From Protonemura montana (lineage: Eukaryota > Arthropoda > Insecta > Plecoptera > Nemouridae), in contig OX387604.1 in NCBI GenBank assembly GCA_947568835.1, positions 13,979,076-14,043,075 on the forward strand: a DNA stretch of 64,000 nt, read 5' to 3'. Below, one piece after another: positions 50,701 through 58,663 of this stretch. Below the pieces are notes generated by a model. That model did not search any database and was not told where the DNA came from. It worked only from the letters and a program-made list of their open reading frames with translations. Position 1 is the first letter of the stretch; each line of letters starts with the position of its first letter. The position numbers were made by a program, and so were the translations under genes.

Positions 50701-53291
50701 ACGCCATTAGACCAGTGCCGCATGGCCAGAGGTCAATCAAAATGACCCCTCCCTACAATGCAACTGAAATTGAGCTGCTGCTTGCATTCAGCATACATTA
50801 ATTTTCATTGCCTTTCTCCCAAGCTGATAACAAACTTTTCTGTTGGTTTATTAAAGCTTCCTCTTTATATTATTGCTCTAATATGACTGACTTACATTTT
50901 TTAGAAATAATGGTTGAAACAATTGAGGCTTGTTTGGAAAGGTTCAAATACTAACCACACCCCACCAGAGTGCATCTGCAAAGTTGGAGAACTTTTCTGC
51001 GTTAGCTTCTTTCTCTGCCAAATAAACGAGGAATGAAGCGAAGATGAGCCCGAGGAAACCAATGTAGAGCGTTGTGATGAGCTCCTGCCGATGCGCGTAT
51101 ACTACGGAGCCTAGCAGCTTCCATGTGCCCCCCCGACGGTCCATTCGCACCATCCGCAAAATCTGGAAGAAGCGGAGTCCGCGCAGTGCCGAGAACGATC
51201 CCATCGACGAGCCCATCCCGATAACAACCAGCGACGCCAGGATGGTCGTTACATCTGAAAACGAAGAGGATTGAATTACCAACTCGTCAACACAAATACC
51301 AGATATGACACCAAATAATCATGACAAGGACTAAGCCATGCCAGAGTAATATCACTTTGCTCAACAAGCTTATTCCGAAGCTTACACCGATAAGCCAATT
51401 TTATGTTAACTTTAAGGGTTCCACCCTAAGTCTGACCATAAGAAGGTAAATTGAGAATAACGAGCAGGCCCATACCTATGATGCAGAATGGTCTGCGGAG
51501 AAACTTGAGTCGCCCGATCCATCCTTGGTACCGAGATCTGCACCCTGAAGACCACAATCTGCAAGCCAATCGTGCAATCACGTTTTCTGCCAGATCTCAG
51601 AGGAATGTTGTGTGGGATGCTTCATTAAATATAGTGTAAGAGGTGCAGATTGACATTTGGCCTACCTGTATGTCAGGAAGAGTGGCTGTGGGGTGGGGGG
51701 GGGGGGGGGGGGGGAGGTGGGGCCCTAGTCCTGCATTTTGTTTCCATGTGTTAAATAATTATTTAATCAGTCCCTAGGCGCATCTGGCTTCAACACTAAA
51801 TTACTAAGAATAATCGGCTTCCTGTCCACGTAGTTTTTTTTCAGGAGAGTAACTGCATAAGTGCCTAGATTTGTTCAATTATAGATGAGGACAGTCAAAA
51901 TAATTAAATCTGGCCTCACAATTGAAAGAAATGCGCACAGCTAATGATAACATAATCTGTAAGCCTGTTGCGGTTGACTTTTAAGCCACTACCATGCACG
52001 CCGTAATACGCCCATCGGGTTGCTGCATCAGGTTGCAAGGTCTATAAGAACAAAATCCGCAAATGAACGAAGATTGTCGTGAAGTAATGTTTGCAGCTGC
52101 AACACCGCAGATTAGGTTTATTACGGAACGGGAACACACAAAATAAGCACGCATATTTGGCAACGAGCCGTTTCAGCTCAAGAGGTGCAATAGTAACTGT
52201 AATTCTAGCATACTGTGTAACGTCAAAAGTATTCGTCCAACTCAAGTACATCGACTAGTTCAGATCAGATCAAAATTCAGATACACAAGAGAAGCCCCAC
52301 GCATGCAAATTATTTTACGGAGAAGAGATTTCTACGACAGGGACGTCCCATCCCATCCTATTTCATGACATTCCAAGAGCACAACTATTACCATGCCATT
52401 ACTCAATTGATTGATTGATCGATCGATTGATTGTATATTTTTATTTGAGCTTCTTGTGTTTAACATGATACGATGAAATGTGATGACTGTGAAACAGGTT
52501 ACAATTCCAGATACGAAGTTGTTCATCTACCGACAGTGCAATTAACAGAAAGGTCGGTAATTCAAGTCAAATAAGCACAATACAAATATTTTATAATACA
52601 AAATAAAATATAATATAATATAATAGAAATATATTTTAAGTTTACCATACAGAATTCTGACCATACCATTCTGAGCAATATTTGGGCCATGATAGATGTT
52701 TAAATATCATTCAGATGGCCGTGTTTGCCGTCAATTGACATTAAAGTAAAAATTCCGTATTCTATTCGGTGTCAACCAGAACTTTCAAATAGCGAAGCCC
52801 CATCGGAAAAGAACCTAATACTAGACACTACACTAAGGACACTTGCTTTACCCTCTCTTTACTATGATATTATAATTTAATGCCCGGTTCTGGACCCCGA
52901 GTAAATTGCTTTGCTACGCTTTTGCAAGGGCTTGCAAAGTTGAAGTGAAGTGACCATAGGGCCCACGCGCTGACAAGCAAAGGTGAAACGACCTTACACC
53001 CATGGTAAAGATGGCAGGATGTGACGTGCCCTGTCTGGCGATCTCATTAACTCCATGGCTAACGTTAAATCTACCATTGAACTTCTTATGCCTTTTTTTT
53101 TTCAAAGTTGGTTACGAAAAGTGCTGTCTTAGAGAAATTTCAGAAAATGAAGTTACCTGAAGCCGAACTCGACAGTGAACCACACCAGTACAACGCTCTC
53201 CAAGATGTACAATGCTTTACCCGCGTCGTCCTCGTACTTTTTTATCGTCGAGAACACGGAGAGCGCAAGGCACGTGAACACCATGCAAAAC
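35432..53291 (-). CDS. KCNQ: KCNQ-type (Kv7) voltage-gated potassium channel gene, 5' end missing
   Basis: Twelve exons (53157-53291, 51476-51558, 50956-51254, 50164-50274, 49420-49610, 47290-47525, 43516-43586, 41467-41594 or its alternative 42852-42979, 39389-39485, 38281-38558, 36399-36571, 35432-35709) join in phase with GT/AG borders. They encode about 690 residues from S1 to the stop. The order is S1-S2, S3, S4 ([19 protein letters not shown]), S5, pore helix, filter TVGYGD, S6 with the PAG hinge, IQ-type helix A, helix B, then helix C/D coiled coils. Kv7 channels are tetrameric plasma-membrane K+ channels giving slow, non-inactivating M-type current; calmodulin binds helices A and B. 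The arthropod ortholog is the best match. The N-terminal exon(s) before S1 were not found within the window. The gene runs towards the telomere-type array, its stop only about 1.9 kb from it. Confidence 0.95.
36399..36571 (-). CDS. KCNQ: KCNQ exon: C-terminal variable region
   Basis: 173 nt with acceptor acattttcag and donor gtatgg. It encodes (S)[19 protein letters not shown], then [20 protein letters not shown], then [18 protein letters not shown]. Phase 2-to-1 at the start and 1-to-2 at the end match both neighbours. If the donor is ignored the frame runs on for 15 codons to a stop at 36352-36354, so an alternative short C-terminus by intron retention is possible. The region has no recognisable domain; assignment rests on phase, direction and position. 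Confidence 0.78.
36982..37445 (-). mobile_element. 5S rRNA-derived SINE, full length (copy A)
   Basis: Lies on the minus strand inside the KCNQ intron between 38281 and 36571, in the same sense as the gene. The head near 37330-37432 (CCGAACGGTTTGG...CACCGAAGTTAAGCAACACT) resembles 5S rRNA, including the internal promoter region ending in GGTATTGGATAGGTGACTA. The body carries GGATTTGTGGAGGAATCCTG and a (CAT)n-like stretch. The tail reads CAGTGCATCGTTAAACACCA with an (AAT)n end. The element is flanked by an 11-bp target-site duplication TTGTAATTGAT (36982-36992 and 37435-37445), so its ends are well defined. Confidence 0.88.
38281..38558 (-). CDS. KCNQ: KCNQ exon: helix D tetramerisation coiled coil
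   Basis: 278 nt with acceptor actttatag and donor gtaatc. It starts [20 protein letters not shown], the heptad-repeat assembly helix corresponding to VEKQVQSIESKLDCLLDIY-type sequences of Kv7. A proline- and glycine-rich tail follows ([28 protein letters not shown]) and it ends HRIKKRVTL. The last two bases AG join C of the next exon to give Ser, which supports the splice to 36399-36571. No in-frame ATG start is intended; the GTG at 38558 is simply the first codon of the exon. Confidence 0.93.
39241..39270. repeat. Perfect hairpin, 13-bp stem and 4-nt loop
   Basis: GGTCAGAACGCGG, loop CTCC, then CCGCGTTCTGACC, preceded by T-rich DNA (39231-39240). It lies in the KCNQ intron between 38558 and 39389, in a GC-rich patch from about 39000 to 39300 that may be an old DNA-transposon remnant. 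No family is assigned. Confidence 0.75.
39389..39485 (-). CDS. KCNQ: KCNQ exon: helix C region
   Basis: 97 nt with acceptor cttttccag and donor gtaaat. It encodes (R)[19 protein letters not shown] and then [13 protein letters not shown]. Kv7 proteins have the same LDQILGK...GRVVKVEKQV segment between the C-terminal coiled-coil helices. It ends in phase 0 before [12 protein letters not shown] full-length antisense 5S-SINE begins 85 nt upstream of its acceptor. Confidence 0.93.
39563..40017 (+). mobile_element. 5S rRNA-derived SINE, full length (copy B)
   Basis: The head at 39571 has the CGAACGGTTTGGTGTGTTGG start and the GATCACCGAAGTTAAGCAAC 5S core. The body and the GTGCGTCGTTAAACAC tail end at about 40009. 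It is flanked by the 8-bp duplication GATAATTG (39563-39570 and 40010-40017). It is antisense to KCNQ, and its 5' end lies 85 nt upstream of the acceptor of the 39389-39485 exon. Confidence 0.88.
41467..41594 (-). CDS. KCNQ: KCNQ exon a (canonical): helix B and start of helix C
   Basis: 128 nt with acceptor tcatccag and donor gtacgt, phase 0 in and phase 2 out. It encodes [20 protein letters not shown], then [14 protein letters not shown], then NRVRSLQC, close to the Kv7 consensus [20 protein letters not shown]. The final AG joins A of the next exon to give the Arg of SLQCRLDQIL. This is the copy nearest the downstream exon and nearest the family consensus. Helix B pairs with helix A to bind calmodulin, and the end of the exon leads into helix C. 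Confidence 0.94.
42852..42979 (-). CDS. KCNQ: KCNQ alternative exon b: helix B and start of helix C
   Basis: 128 nt with acceptor gactttag and donor gtatca, phase 0 in and phase 2 out. It encodes [20 protein letters not shown], then [14 protein letters not shown], then SRSKNMRM. It is a duplicate of the exon at 41467-41594 with the same length and phases. The helix B core and the EQYS-GH turn are conserved, but the last eight codons differ sharply (SRSKNMRM against NRVRSLQC). The usual Kv7 sequence here is like CRIKSLQT, so this copy is the divergent one. It is probably a mutually exclusive alternative giving channels with different calmodulin or assembly properties. Confidence 0.88.
43516..43586 (-). 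CDS. KCNQ: KCNQ exon: acidic linker and start of helix B
   Basis: 71 nt with acceptor ggtttcag and donor gtaagc. It encodes (D)[23 protein letters not shown] and ends in phase 0 just before the duplicated helix B exons. Vertebrate Kv7 proteins have the equivalent ...LTP..K..IRAIR... sequence before M/LKYFVA. It is too short to stand out as an open frame. Confidence 0.9.
43587..45825. other. KCNQ intron; no other gene recognised
   Basis: AT-rich intronic sequence between the polyQ candidate and the 43516-43586 exon. It holds a short CCCAC/CCATC simple-repeat patch at about 45095-45150. The open frames at 44933-45121 and 45168-45389 show no motif or splice logic and are left as chance. Confidence 0.55.
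45826..46092 (-). CDS. KCNQ: Candidate alternative KCNQ exon with a polyglutamine tract
   Basis: An open frame in the KCNQ sense direction encodes [20 protein letters not shown], then a run rich in Gln (CAG/CAA codons, about 45890-45975), then [20 protein letters not shown]. The SPKVP...SFSLF part resembles the SPTKVPKSWSF segment that follows helix A in vertebrate Kv7. A weak donor (ACA|gtaatt, 45825) leaves phase 1 and fits the 43516-43586 exon. Three acceptors are possible. The ones ending the exon at 46088 (gacag) or 46151 (strong pyrimidine tract, gtaccag) are phase 2, making it an alternative to 47290-47525. The one at 46092 (gcgaag) is phase 1, making it a cassette added after it. The weak donor keeps confidence low. 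Confidence 0.4.
47290..47525 (-). CDS. KCNQ: KCNQ exon: serine-rich A-B linker
   Basis: 236 nt with acceptor gtttcag and donor gtgagt, phase 2 in and phase 1 out. It encodes (S)[19 protein letters not shown], then [13 protein letters not shown], and ends [17 protein letters not shown]. This is the disordered, phosphorylation-prone linker between helices A and B. It joins in frame to the exon at 43516-43586 (Asp made from G plus AT). The acceptor is immediately abutted by the (ATT)n tail of a LINE inserted upstream in the intron, so part of its polypyrimidine tract is transposon-derived. Confidence 0.85.
47539..49055 (-). mobile_element. Non-LTR retrotransposon fragment (Jockey/CR1-like), 5' truncated
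   Basis: On the minus strand it starts at about 49055 with [20 protein letters not shown]. Reverse transcriptase motifs follow: [48 protein letters not shown] near 48720, [20 protein letters not shown] near 48550, and an intact TYADDT near 48480. Frame changes separate this from the C-terminal parts ([20 protein letters not shown] near 48240, [16 protein letters not shown] near 48020, [20 protein letters not shown] near 47930). It ends in a stop at 47640, a short 3' UTR and an (ATT)n tail at 47539-47560, directly next to a KCNQ 3' splice site. Confidence 0.88.
49420..49610 (-). CDS. KCNQ: KCNQ exon: end of S6 and calmodulin-binding helix A
   Basis: 191 nt with acceptor cttcccag and donor gtgaat. 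It opens with [19 protein letters not shown] (end of S6 and the basic post-S6 segment, a known PIP2-sensing region in Kv7). The IQ-like helix [18 protein letters not shown], comes next, then [16 protein letters not shown]. The junction ALPA|GILGSG is the classic Kv7 exon boundary. It ends with AG (phase 2), which is compatible with both the 47290-47525 exon and one acceptor of the polyQ candidate. Confidence 0.95.
50164..50274 (-). CDS. KCNQ: KCNQ exon: selectivity filter and S6
   Basis: 111 nt (37 codons, phase 0-0) with acceptor gttgcag and donor gtacgt. It encodes [19 protein letters not shown] and then [24 protein letters not shown] is the K+ selectivity filter and FFALPA precedes the S6 Pro-Ala-Gly hinge completed by the next exon. 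It was found by looking for the filter on the minus strand, because no open frame of useful size marks it. Its acceptor is 62 nt from the 5' end of an antisense 5S-SINE. Confidence 0.95.
50337..50738 (+). mobile_element. 5S rRNA-derived SINE (copy F), 3' end eroded
   Basis: Starts ACCGAACGGTTTGGCGTGTT and keeps the 5S core GATCACCGAAGTTAAGCAAC and GTATTGGATTAGTGACC. The body with GGATTTGTGGAGGAATCCTG continues to the GACCAGTGCCGCATGGCC box near 50727, after which the usual GTCGTTAAACAC tail is missing. It is antisense to KCNQ, 62 nt upstream of the acceptor of the filter exon. Confidence 0.85.
50956..51254 (-). CDS. KCNQ: KCNQ exon: S3, S4 voltage sensor, S5, pore helix
   Basis: 299 nt, the longest transmembrane exon, with acceptor gttttcag and donor gttagt. 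It starts with [14 protein letters not shown] (S3). The S4 voltage sensor [20 protein letters not shown] follows, with arginines spaced every three residues and the Gln typical of the Kv7 third position. Next come the [11 protein letters not shown] linker, S5 ([20 protein letters not shown]), the turret, and the pore helix FADALWWGV. It ends in phase 0, so the next exon starts directly with the filter-side Ile. Confidence 0.96.
51476..51558 (-). CDS. KCNQ: KCNQ exon: S2-S3 linker and start of S3
   Basis: 83 nt with acceptor cttgcag and donor gtatgg. It encodes (R)[19 protein letters not shown] and then LRRPFCII(D), the arginine-rich S2-S3 linker entering S3. Kv7 proteins have the same LWSAGCRSKY-type segment. 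The final G joins AT of the next exon to make the Asp of S3. The exon is too short to stand out as an open frame. Confidence 0.92.
51690..51716. repeat. Poly-G run in a KCNQ intron
   Basis: GGGGTG followed by 20 consecutive G (51695-51714). On the transcribed (minus) strand this is a poly-C run, with G-quadruplex potential on the + strand. Homopolymers of this kind are also error-prone in assemblies. Confidence 0.85.
53157..53291 (-). CDS. KCNQ: KCNQ exon: S1 and start of S2
   Basis: 135 nt with acceptor tttgcag and donor gtaact. It reads [16 protein letters not shown] (S1), then [13 protein letters not shown], then S2 residues [14 protein letters not shown], typical of Kv7 S1-S2. It starts with one leftover base, so the preceding exon must end in phase 2; that exon was not found. 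It ends with AG, completed by A of the next exon to give the Arg before LWSSGC. Its acceptor lies 59 nt from the 5' end of an antisense 5S-SINE. Confidence 0.92.
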
Positions 53292-53338
53292 CTGCAAACA
53301 ACAATTCACTATCAACACAGTTAAAAAGCGTATCCAGA

Positions 53339-56300
53339 ACATATGCAGTTACCGAACGGTTTGGTGTGTTGGAATCACCAGTTCTAGTGAGACAACCGAA
53401 GTTAAGAAACACTACGCTAGGTCAGGTATTGGATGGGTGACCATTAGCTCTGTTCGGGAGAGAAGTGAGAGCTTTTTTTTACATGTTTATTAGGTGAAAC
53501 AAAAAATACATAATTTCTTCGCACAGTTTTTCACAAAGCCCATTAGGCTCACCTGAGGAGCAAAAAAAAATTGTACAACAAATAATAATAACAGCCAATC
53601 AACCAAACACAAAAAAGAAATGAAGTGAAATACAAATAAATATATGAAATACATAAAGAGGGATATAGTTGGAGGGATGATTAAGTTTGTAAAAGCCAAC
53701 TTTTAACACGATATTTAATTTGAGTAAAGGTTTCTAGTTCACGAAATCTGGTGGAAGTTTGTTAAAACGTTGAGGGACATTATATTCTTGCAATCGCTTC
53801 CCAAACTTGTTTATATGGGATGGAATTATGAAAGATTCTACATGTCTTAATCTTGCGCTTGATTTAAGGGTCTTGTGTGTATTGTCAAAGAAATATTTTA
53901 AATAAATTTTGTAATGGAAAAGTTCTCGCGCTGGTAAAATCTGTTAATTCTGGTATATGTCTCTTACATTGTGACTGTTCTCTTTCAATGATCTAGGGGA
54001 GATAGCTTTTATTATAGCATTTTTAATCGATGACACTCTTTCTATAAAATAATCTGACGCATTGCCCCATGACAACAATCCATATAATAGTTGTGTCTCT
54101 ACTAAAGCTAGGTTAACTGTTTTAAGCAAGTGACATGGTGTTCCAAGGGATCGTAGTTTGAACAAACAAAAGGCAGTCGAATTTAATTTTTTTCACACTT
54201 TTTGAACATGTGGTCTCCACGTAAAAAATCTGTCAACTGTGACACCGAGATAAACAAAAGTATTAACTTCACTGATTATACCCGTGCAATTACATTGTTG
54301 TACATGCAAGTTGTGTAGACAATCATAGGAGTGGTGCAAAATTGTAATACTCTGTTGAGAATTTCGGTTGAAAGGTGAGCAAATGTGCATTCATTTAGTC
54401 TGCTTAGGGTTACAAATTAAATTATTATCGTGTGTCCAACGTAACACGTTTGTAAATTCGGACTGTAGCACATCAACAGCACTTTCCAACTTGTCATGGC
54501 TACAAACGATCACTGTATGGCCTACATACATAAATATTTTACATTTTTTTCAGCACATTTAAATAACTCATTAACATAAATTAAATAAAGGGTTGGCCCT
54601 TCTAGAAAGCCTTGTGGTACACCAGTTGTAATAGTTTTAATCTTGCTATATGTGACTCGAACTTTAACCACCACGTTTCTAGAATCTAAGTAATTGGCAA
54701 ACCATTGAAGTAAAGGTCCTCGTATTCCGATGTTATCTAATGCTCTTATTAATTTGGAGTGACTAATGGTGTCAAAAGCTTTCGTGAAATCAATGAATAA
54801 AGCAAGCGAGTGCAAGTTATCATTTTGGTTTTTATTAATTAAATTCAAGAACTTTAGGAGAAGATCGGATGTACTTTTTTATTTTGAAATCCAAATTGAT
54901 TTTCGTTAACAATTTGCTATACTTAGATAAATATTTTGATAATTTTAGAGCAATATTACGCTCCATGATTTTTTATTACTGGCAACAAGGAGATTGGTCT
55001 ATAGTTGGAAAATATCAAATGATATTCCTTTTTGTAAACAGGGCGAACTATGGACGTTTTTAACCCTACAGGAACTTTATACCTTCTTTCATTGATAGGT
55101 TTAAGAGTTTTGTGATAATTGGGCTCAATTTCTTAGAATAAATTTGCAGGTCTTTAGCTCGGACCTCATAAAATCCAGGAGATTTCTTTGTATGCATTCC
55201 CATTATTCTTGCTTCCACTTCACTGACCATGGCTGGAGGCTTGTACATGGGATAAGTTGTGCTATATCATGTTGCCAAATACACTGTAAAGTAACTATGT
55301 CACATTTATGCAGGGCCAATTCAACCTTATTGGTGAATGTTAGTTGGAAATGCTCTATAATTACTTTAGTCAAAAAACGTTTTCCCAAAAAACTCTCGAT
55401 TGTTTGATATACTGACAGTGTGTTCTTTTTTCCCAGCATCATGTTAATATTTTGCCAGGATAACTTCATATCTCCCCGTGATAATTTAAATTTATTTTTA
55501 TAGTATGTGGTCTTTGCCTTTTTTATTTCGCACCTTGCGGTTTTTTGAAAAGCTGTGTAGGTTGCATGACAAATCTTTTTACAAGATACTCGACAATTAC
55601 ACCATCGTTGAAATACGCGATCCCTATCATAGCACAATGACATTAATTCTTTTGTCATCCAGGGTTTTTGAACCCTTTAAGTTTTTTACAGAACTTGCAC
55701 AAGCTTTTGAGCCTTCATAACAATTTTTAAATTCATATACCATTGAGTCATACAACACTTGACTTTCATTGATTTCCTCCAGCTTTTCCCATTGACATCT
55801 ATGTAATGCTTCTTTTAGATGCCCTTCATGTAATATTAGAATTTTCCGAGATTCAGGCCCGCTATTCACGTCCTGTTGAGAATTCTTGTTTAAAAAAATA
55901 TCTACACCAGTCAAATAGTGGTCTGACAGCTTCATTTTAACAATACAAGAATTAATATTTAAGGACTTACATCTCACTAAAATATGGTCGATACATGACG
56001 ACGTCAATTTCCATCTACAATCTTTCCCCTCGTGAGCTGTGAGTTTGAAAATCCATTTGTAGCAATAGCACGTTTATAATTTTGCACACACAAATCTTTC
56101 TCTTTAAATCCAAGTTCTTATCACCAGCCACAAGATAACTTCCATTACCTCTATCTAGCATAAATTGTTCTAACTCCTTGAAAAACAACATTTTGTGCAT
56201 GTGTGGCGGTCTGTAAACTGCTAAAATTCCGATTTTAAAAGGTGATTCATTTGGTTTACAGACATTTAAAGTACAATGCAATCCTTCAACATTTTCAAAA

Positions 56301-56916
56301 TTGTTTTCGTGTACAACATCCACAAGTATGTCAGATTGAACGTTCATAAATATACCACCGCCTTTTTTTATTCTCTCTTACTTATATAGGTTGTAACCAC
56401 TCATTGCATAATATGAGAGAACTTGGTTCTTGATATGTGTCCATACTTCAGTTAATATTAGAATTTGAAATTTTCCAATCACACGTCTTGAAGCAAAACC
56501 TGGAGTTCATCCCAATTCTTGTTAATTAAACGAATATTTAGAGAGAAACAAGTGAGACTGCACGTGCCTAATGTTATGGCCCAGTCATCAATTTTATTAA
56601 CCACCACACGGTTAGCATGAAAGTTGTACAGAAACCTATTCGCCCTGTTTACCACCCTCTCGACAACATATATTTGTGGAGGAATCCTGTTGTTTCATGT
56701 TGTACCGTGCTTTGGAAGGGACGTAAGCCGGTGGTCCTCTTGGTGCGCTCCGACAGGAGTAGGTTACATGCCGGAACAGCCCTCTCCTTTCTAGGCTAGG
56801 TTAGGTTGATCACCATCCTCATCATCAACCACCCATTCACCGACACAATTAGACCAGTGCCACATTGCTCGTTGTCAAAACAGCACGTCGTTAATCAATC
56901 AATAACGTATGCATTT
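53339..56916 (+). mobile_element. 5S rRNA-derived SINE (copy C/D) split by a LINE
   Basis: The 5S head lies at 53351-53472. The rest of the SINE body and its tail (GACCAGTGCCACATTGC...CGTCGTTAATCAATC) lie at about 56614-56904. The two parts cover complementary portions of the consensus, and 12-bp direct repeats with 10 matches flank the whole (53339-53350 ACATATGCAGTT, 56905-56916 ACGTATGCATTT). One SINE was therefore interrupted by the LINE at 53473-56613. The head is antisense to KCNQ and starts 59 nt upstream of the S1 exon acceptor. Confidence 0.8.
53473..56613 (-). mobile_element. Non-LTR retrotransposon (Jockey/CR1-like), nearly complete but inactivated
   Basis: Read on the minus strand, an apurinic-type endonuclease comes first: ILTEVWTHI near 56450, AVYRPPHMHK, then CIDHILV and the catalytic LSDHYLTG near 55925. 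A linker and reverse transcriptase follow: KKSPGFYEVRAKDLQ near 55160, LALFIDFTKAFDTISH near 54790, TTGVPQGFLEGPTLYLIYVNE near 54580. The C-terminal part has LVETQLLYGLLSWGNASDYF. Several frameshifts and stops break it. The YxDD catalytic box is degraded to YVGHT near 54520, so it cannot reverse transcribe. The 3' end is a short A-run (53474-53480 on the complement). It is inserted in a 5S-SINE. Confidence 0.85.
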
Positions 56917-56980
56917 CCAATTTCCAATGTTGACAGATATACATTTTCAAGAGAGCATTGGAAAATTTAAGGTCATGTAC

Positions 56981-57535
56981 CACCGAACGGTATATGAACG
57001 GTTGGAAACACCGGACTTCTTGAGGTCACCGTAGTAGCTACATTGCGTTGGGTTTGGTATTGGCGTTGAGTGTAGGTTATAGGTAGAGTTTCAACGTCAA
57101 TGTTACAGTCTCTGCGTGAAAAATGACTACCTTACCGACAAAAATGCAGAGTACCGGAAGTTCACGTTAAGTGGAGCCACTGTAACATGAAATTTAATTT
57201 CGATATTTATAGTTACTAGCTTATGAATATCGTTACATGTGTATCAATCGTTGAGGTAAACATTGATGAAGATTTTTTGAGCATGAAAAGTTTCAAAAGC
57301 GAGTTAACCTACGAGAAATATCGAAATTAAAATTCATACGACAGTGGCTCCACTTAACGTAATTGTCCGGTACTCTGCATTTTTGTCGGTAAGGTAGTCA
57401 TTTTTCACGCAGAGACTTTAACATTGACGTTGAAACTCTACCTATAACCTACACTCAACGGTATTGGATTGGATGGGTGACCTTCATGCACTGGCCATGT
57501 TCTGTTCGGGAGAGAGGTTGTAGGGGTGAAAGTAC
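56981..57535 (+). mobile_element. 5S rRNA-derived SINE (copy E), diverged, split by a TIR element
   Basis: The head at 56981-57063 (CACCGAACGG...GTTGGAAACACCGG...GGTATTGG) is a diverged 5S-like sequence. After the inserted element it resumes at 57461 with GTATTGGATTGGATGGGTGA, CTGTTCGGGAGAGAGGTTG and ends near 57535, without the body and tail seen in the other copies. It lies only about 75 nt right of the tail of copy C/D. Confidence 0.75.
57064..57460. mobile_element. 397-bp non-autonomous DNA element with 145-bp terminal inverted repeats
   Basis: Left arm 57064-57208 and right arm 57316-57460 are near-perfect inverted repeats. The outer 42 bases, starting CGTTGAGTGTAGGTTATAGG, are identical. 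The first 90 or so bases differ at only one position. The central 107 bases code for nothing visible. It is flanked by the direct repeat GTATTGG (57057-57063 and 57461-57467), 7 bp, or 8 bp if the left edge is moved by one. Long inverted repeats suggest a Mutator- or hAT-related MITE, but the duplication length does not decide the superfamily. It sits inside a 5S-SINE, so it is the younger insertion. Confidence 0.9.
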
Positions 57536-58216
57536 AAAGTAAAAGGAAAGTAAAGAAAATGAAGTGTAAAGTAGGACAAAATTGTAATGGATCGATTGCA
57601 TATTATTAAAAATATAGCCTAAATGATAATGTTGTCGAACGAACTGAAACCAAAAATGTTCGTATATTATCAACATTTTCTCCTCTCTGAAGGTCATATC
57701 ATCCTACCTAAATGTTAATATTGAATTAAAATATGTCACAGTTAGTCCAAAAGTTTTTTCTAAATACTACTAGACTAAAAACTTACTCTATTTGTGGGTC
57801 TAGAATATCTCTCATAAACACGGTAGTTTCACTAGTATACGAGTAAAATACATATGCAGGCGATAAAGTGGGTGGAGGAATGCTCATTGCCCATTTCACA
57901 TCGGCCGGTATACGCGTGGGATACGAATCGTATTTTTTTATTGGAACACTGCGTCATGTAGAACATCGCTAGTTCAAATATTTCGAATTTGAAAATAGGC
58001 ACTAATAATTGATCGCATCCCCATAGCGATACCCGCGCGAAGAGATCAATTTCGGGCTAAGCCGGTGACTGGGATGATGGTATTGGCAAAATGACCATCA
58101 CGGGACTCAGGAGGATTACCCAAAGTGAGTCCTGTCACGACGTTGGGATTCCAAGATTTGGAATTCCGTGCTTTTTACTCGAAGCTCGCTACTAATTCTC
58201 ACATCGAGCAAAGCCG
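57536..58216. other. No gene recognised
   Basis: Mixed-composition sequence upstream of KCNQ exon S1 and downstream of the nested elements. It becomes GC-richer from about 58020. I looked for an upstream KCNQ exon encoding the pre-S1 segment, or for an RNA gene, and found neither. Confidence 0.4.
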
Positions 58217-58663
58217 CAGTGGCGTACCCCTAGTGATCTGTGAAAGGAAGTGAATGAGAGTGATTCGAAAAAGGCGTTACTTTTCGCGCTTAAAATTTCC
58301 TTGGATTCAGTGTTTATAATTGTGTATGGACTTACAAGTTTGGACTTCGGAGAGAATCCAATGTACACGACTTGGGTTTCTGTAGACAATTTCAAAACGC
58401 TGCTACTTCGGTAGCTATTTCTTACGTCTTGTATTTGTATGTATTTGTATTTGTCTTGTCTTGCCTTGTATTTGTCACTCATGTACTTATATGAAGATAC
58501 AACTGAACGGAAGAATAAATATTGCCTACCAGTCGGTATGAAGGTGAATATCGAAATTGGTGGCATGCATCTCGCTGTGAGCCAGGGGGAGGTCTGGGTT
58601 AGGGTTTCTCGATAAAGGTACTATCCCCCCCCCCCCACCCTTCCATCTCGTGCCACGCCACTG
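58217..58663. mobile_element. Possible hAT-like element or two hAT-like ends
   Basis: CAGTGGCGT begins at 58217 and its reverse complement ends at 58663. CAGTGGCG is a common hAT terminal motif, and the right end continues GGCACGAGATGGAAGG followed by poly-G on the minus strand, as many hAT ends do. Only nine bases match, however, and I see no 8-bp target duplication (CAAAGCCG on the left, CGTCGCCT on the right). These may be two unrelated ends. Confidence 0.3.

Noticed and set aside
50337-57535. 5S rRNA genes
   Set aside because: The 5S-like stretches are only the heads of SINEs. They are diverged, fused to a shared non-5S body, and some are flanked by target-site duplications.
58192-58566. 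124-codon minus-strand frame
   Set aside because: It lies mostly between the two hAT-like ends, has low-complexity Lys/Tyr repeats from a TATTTG-type simple repeat, and matches no known domain.
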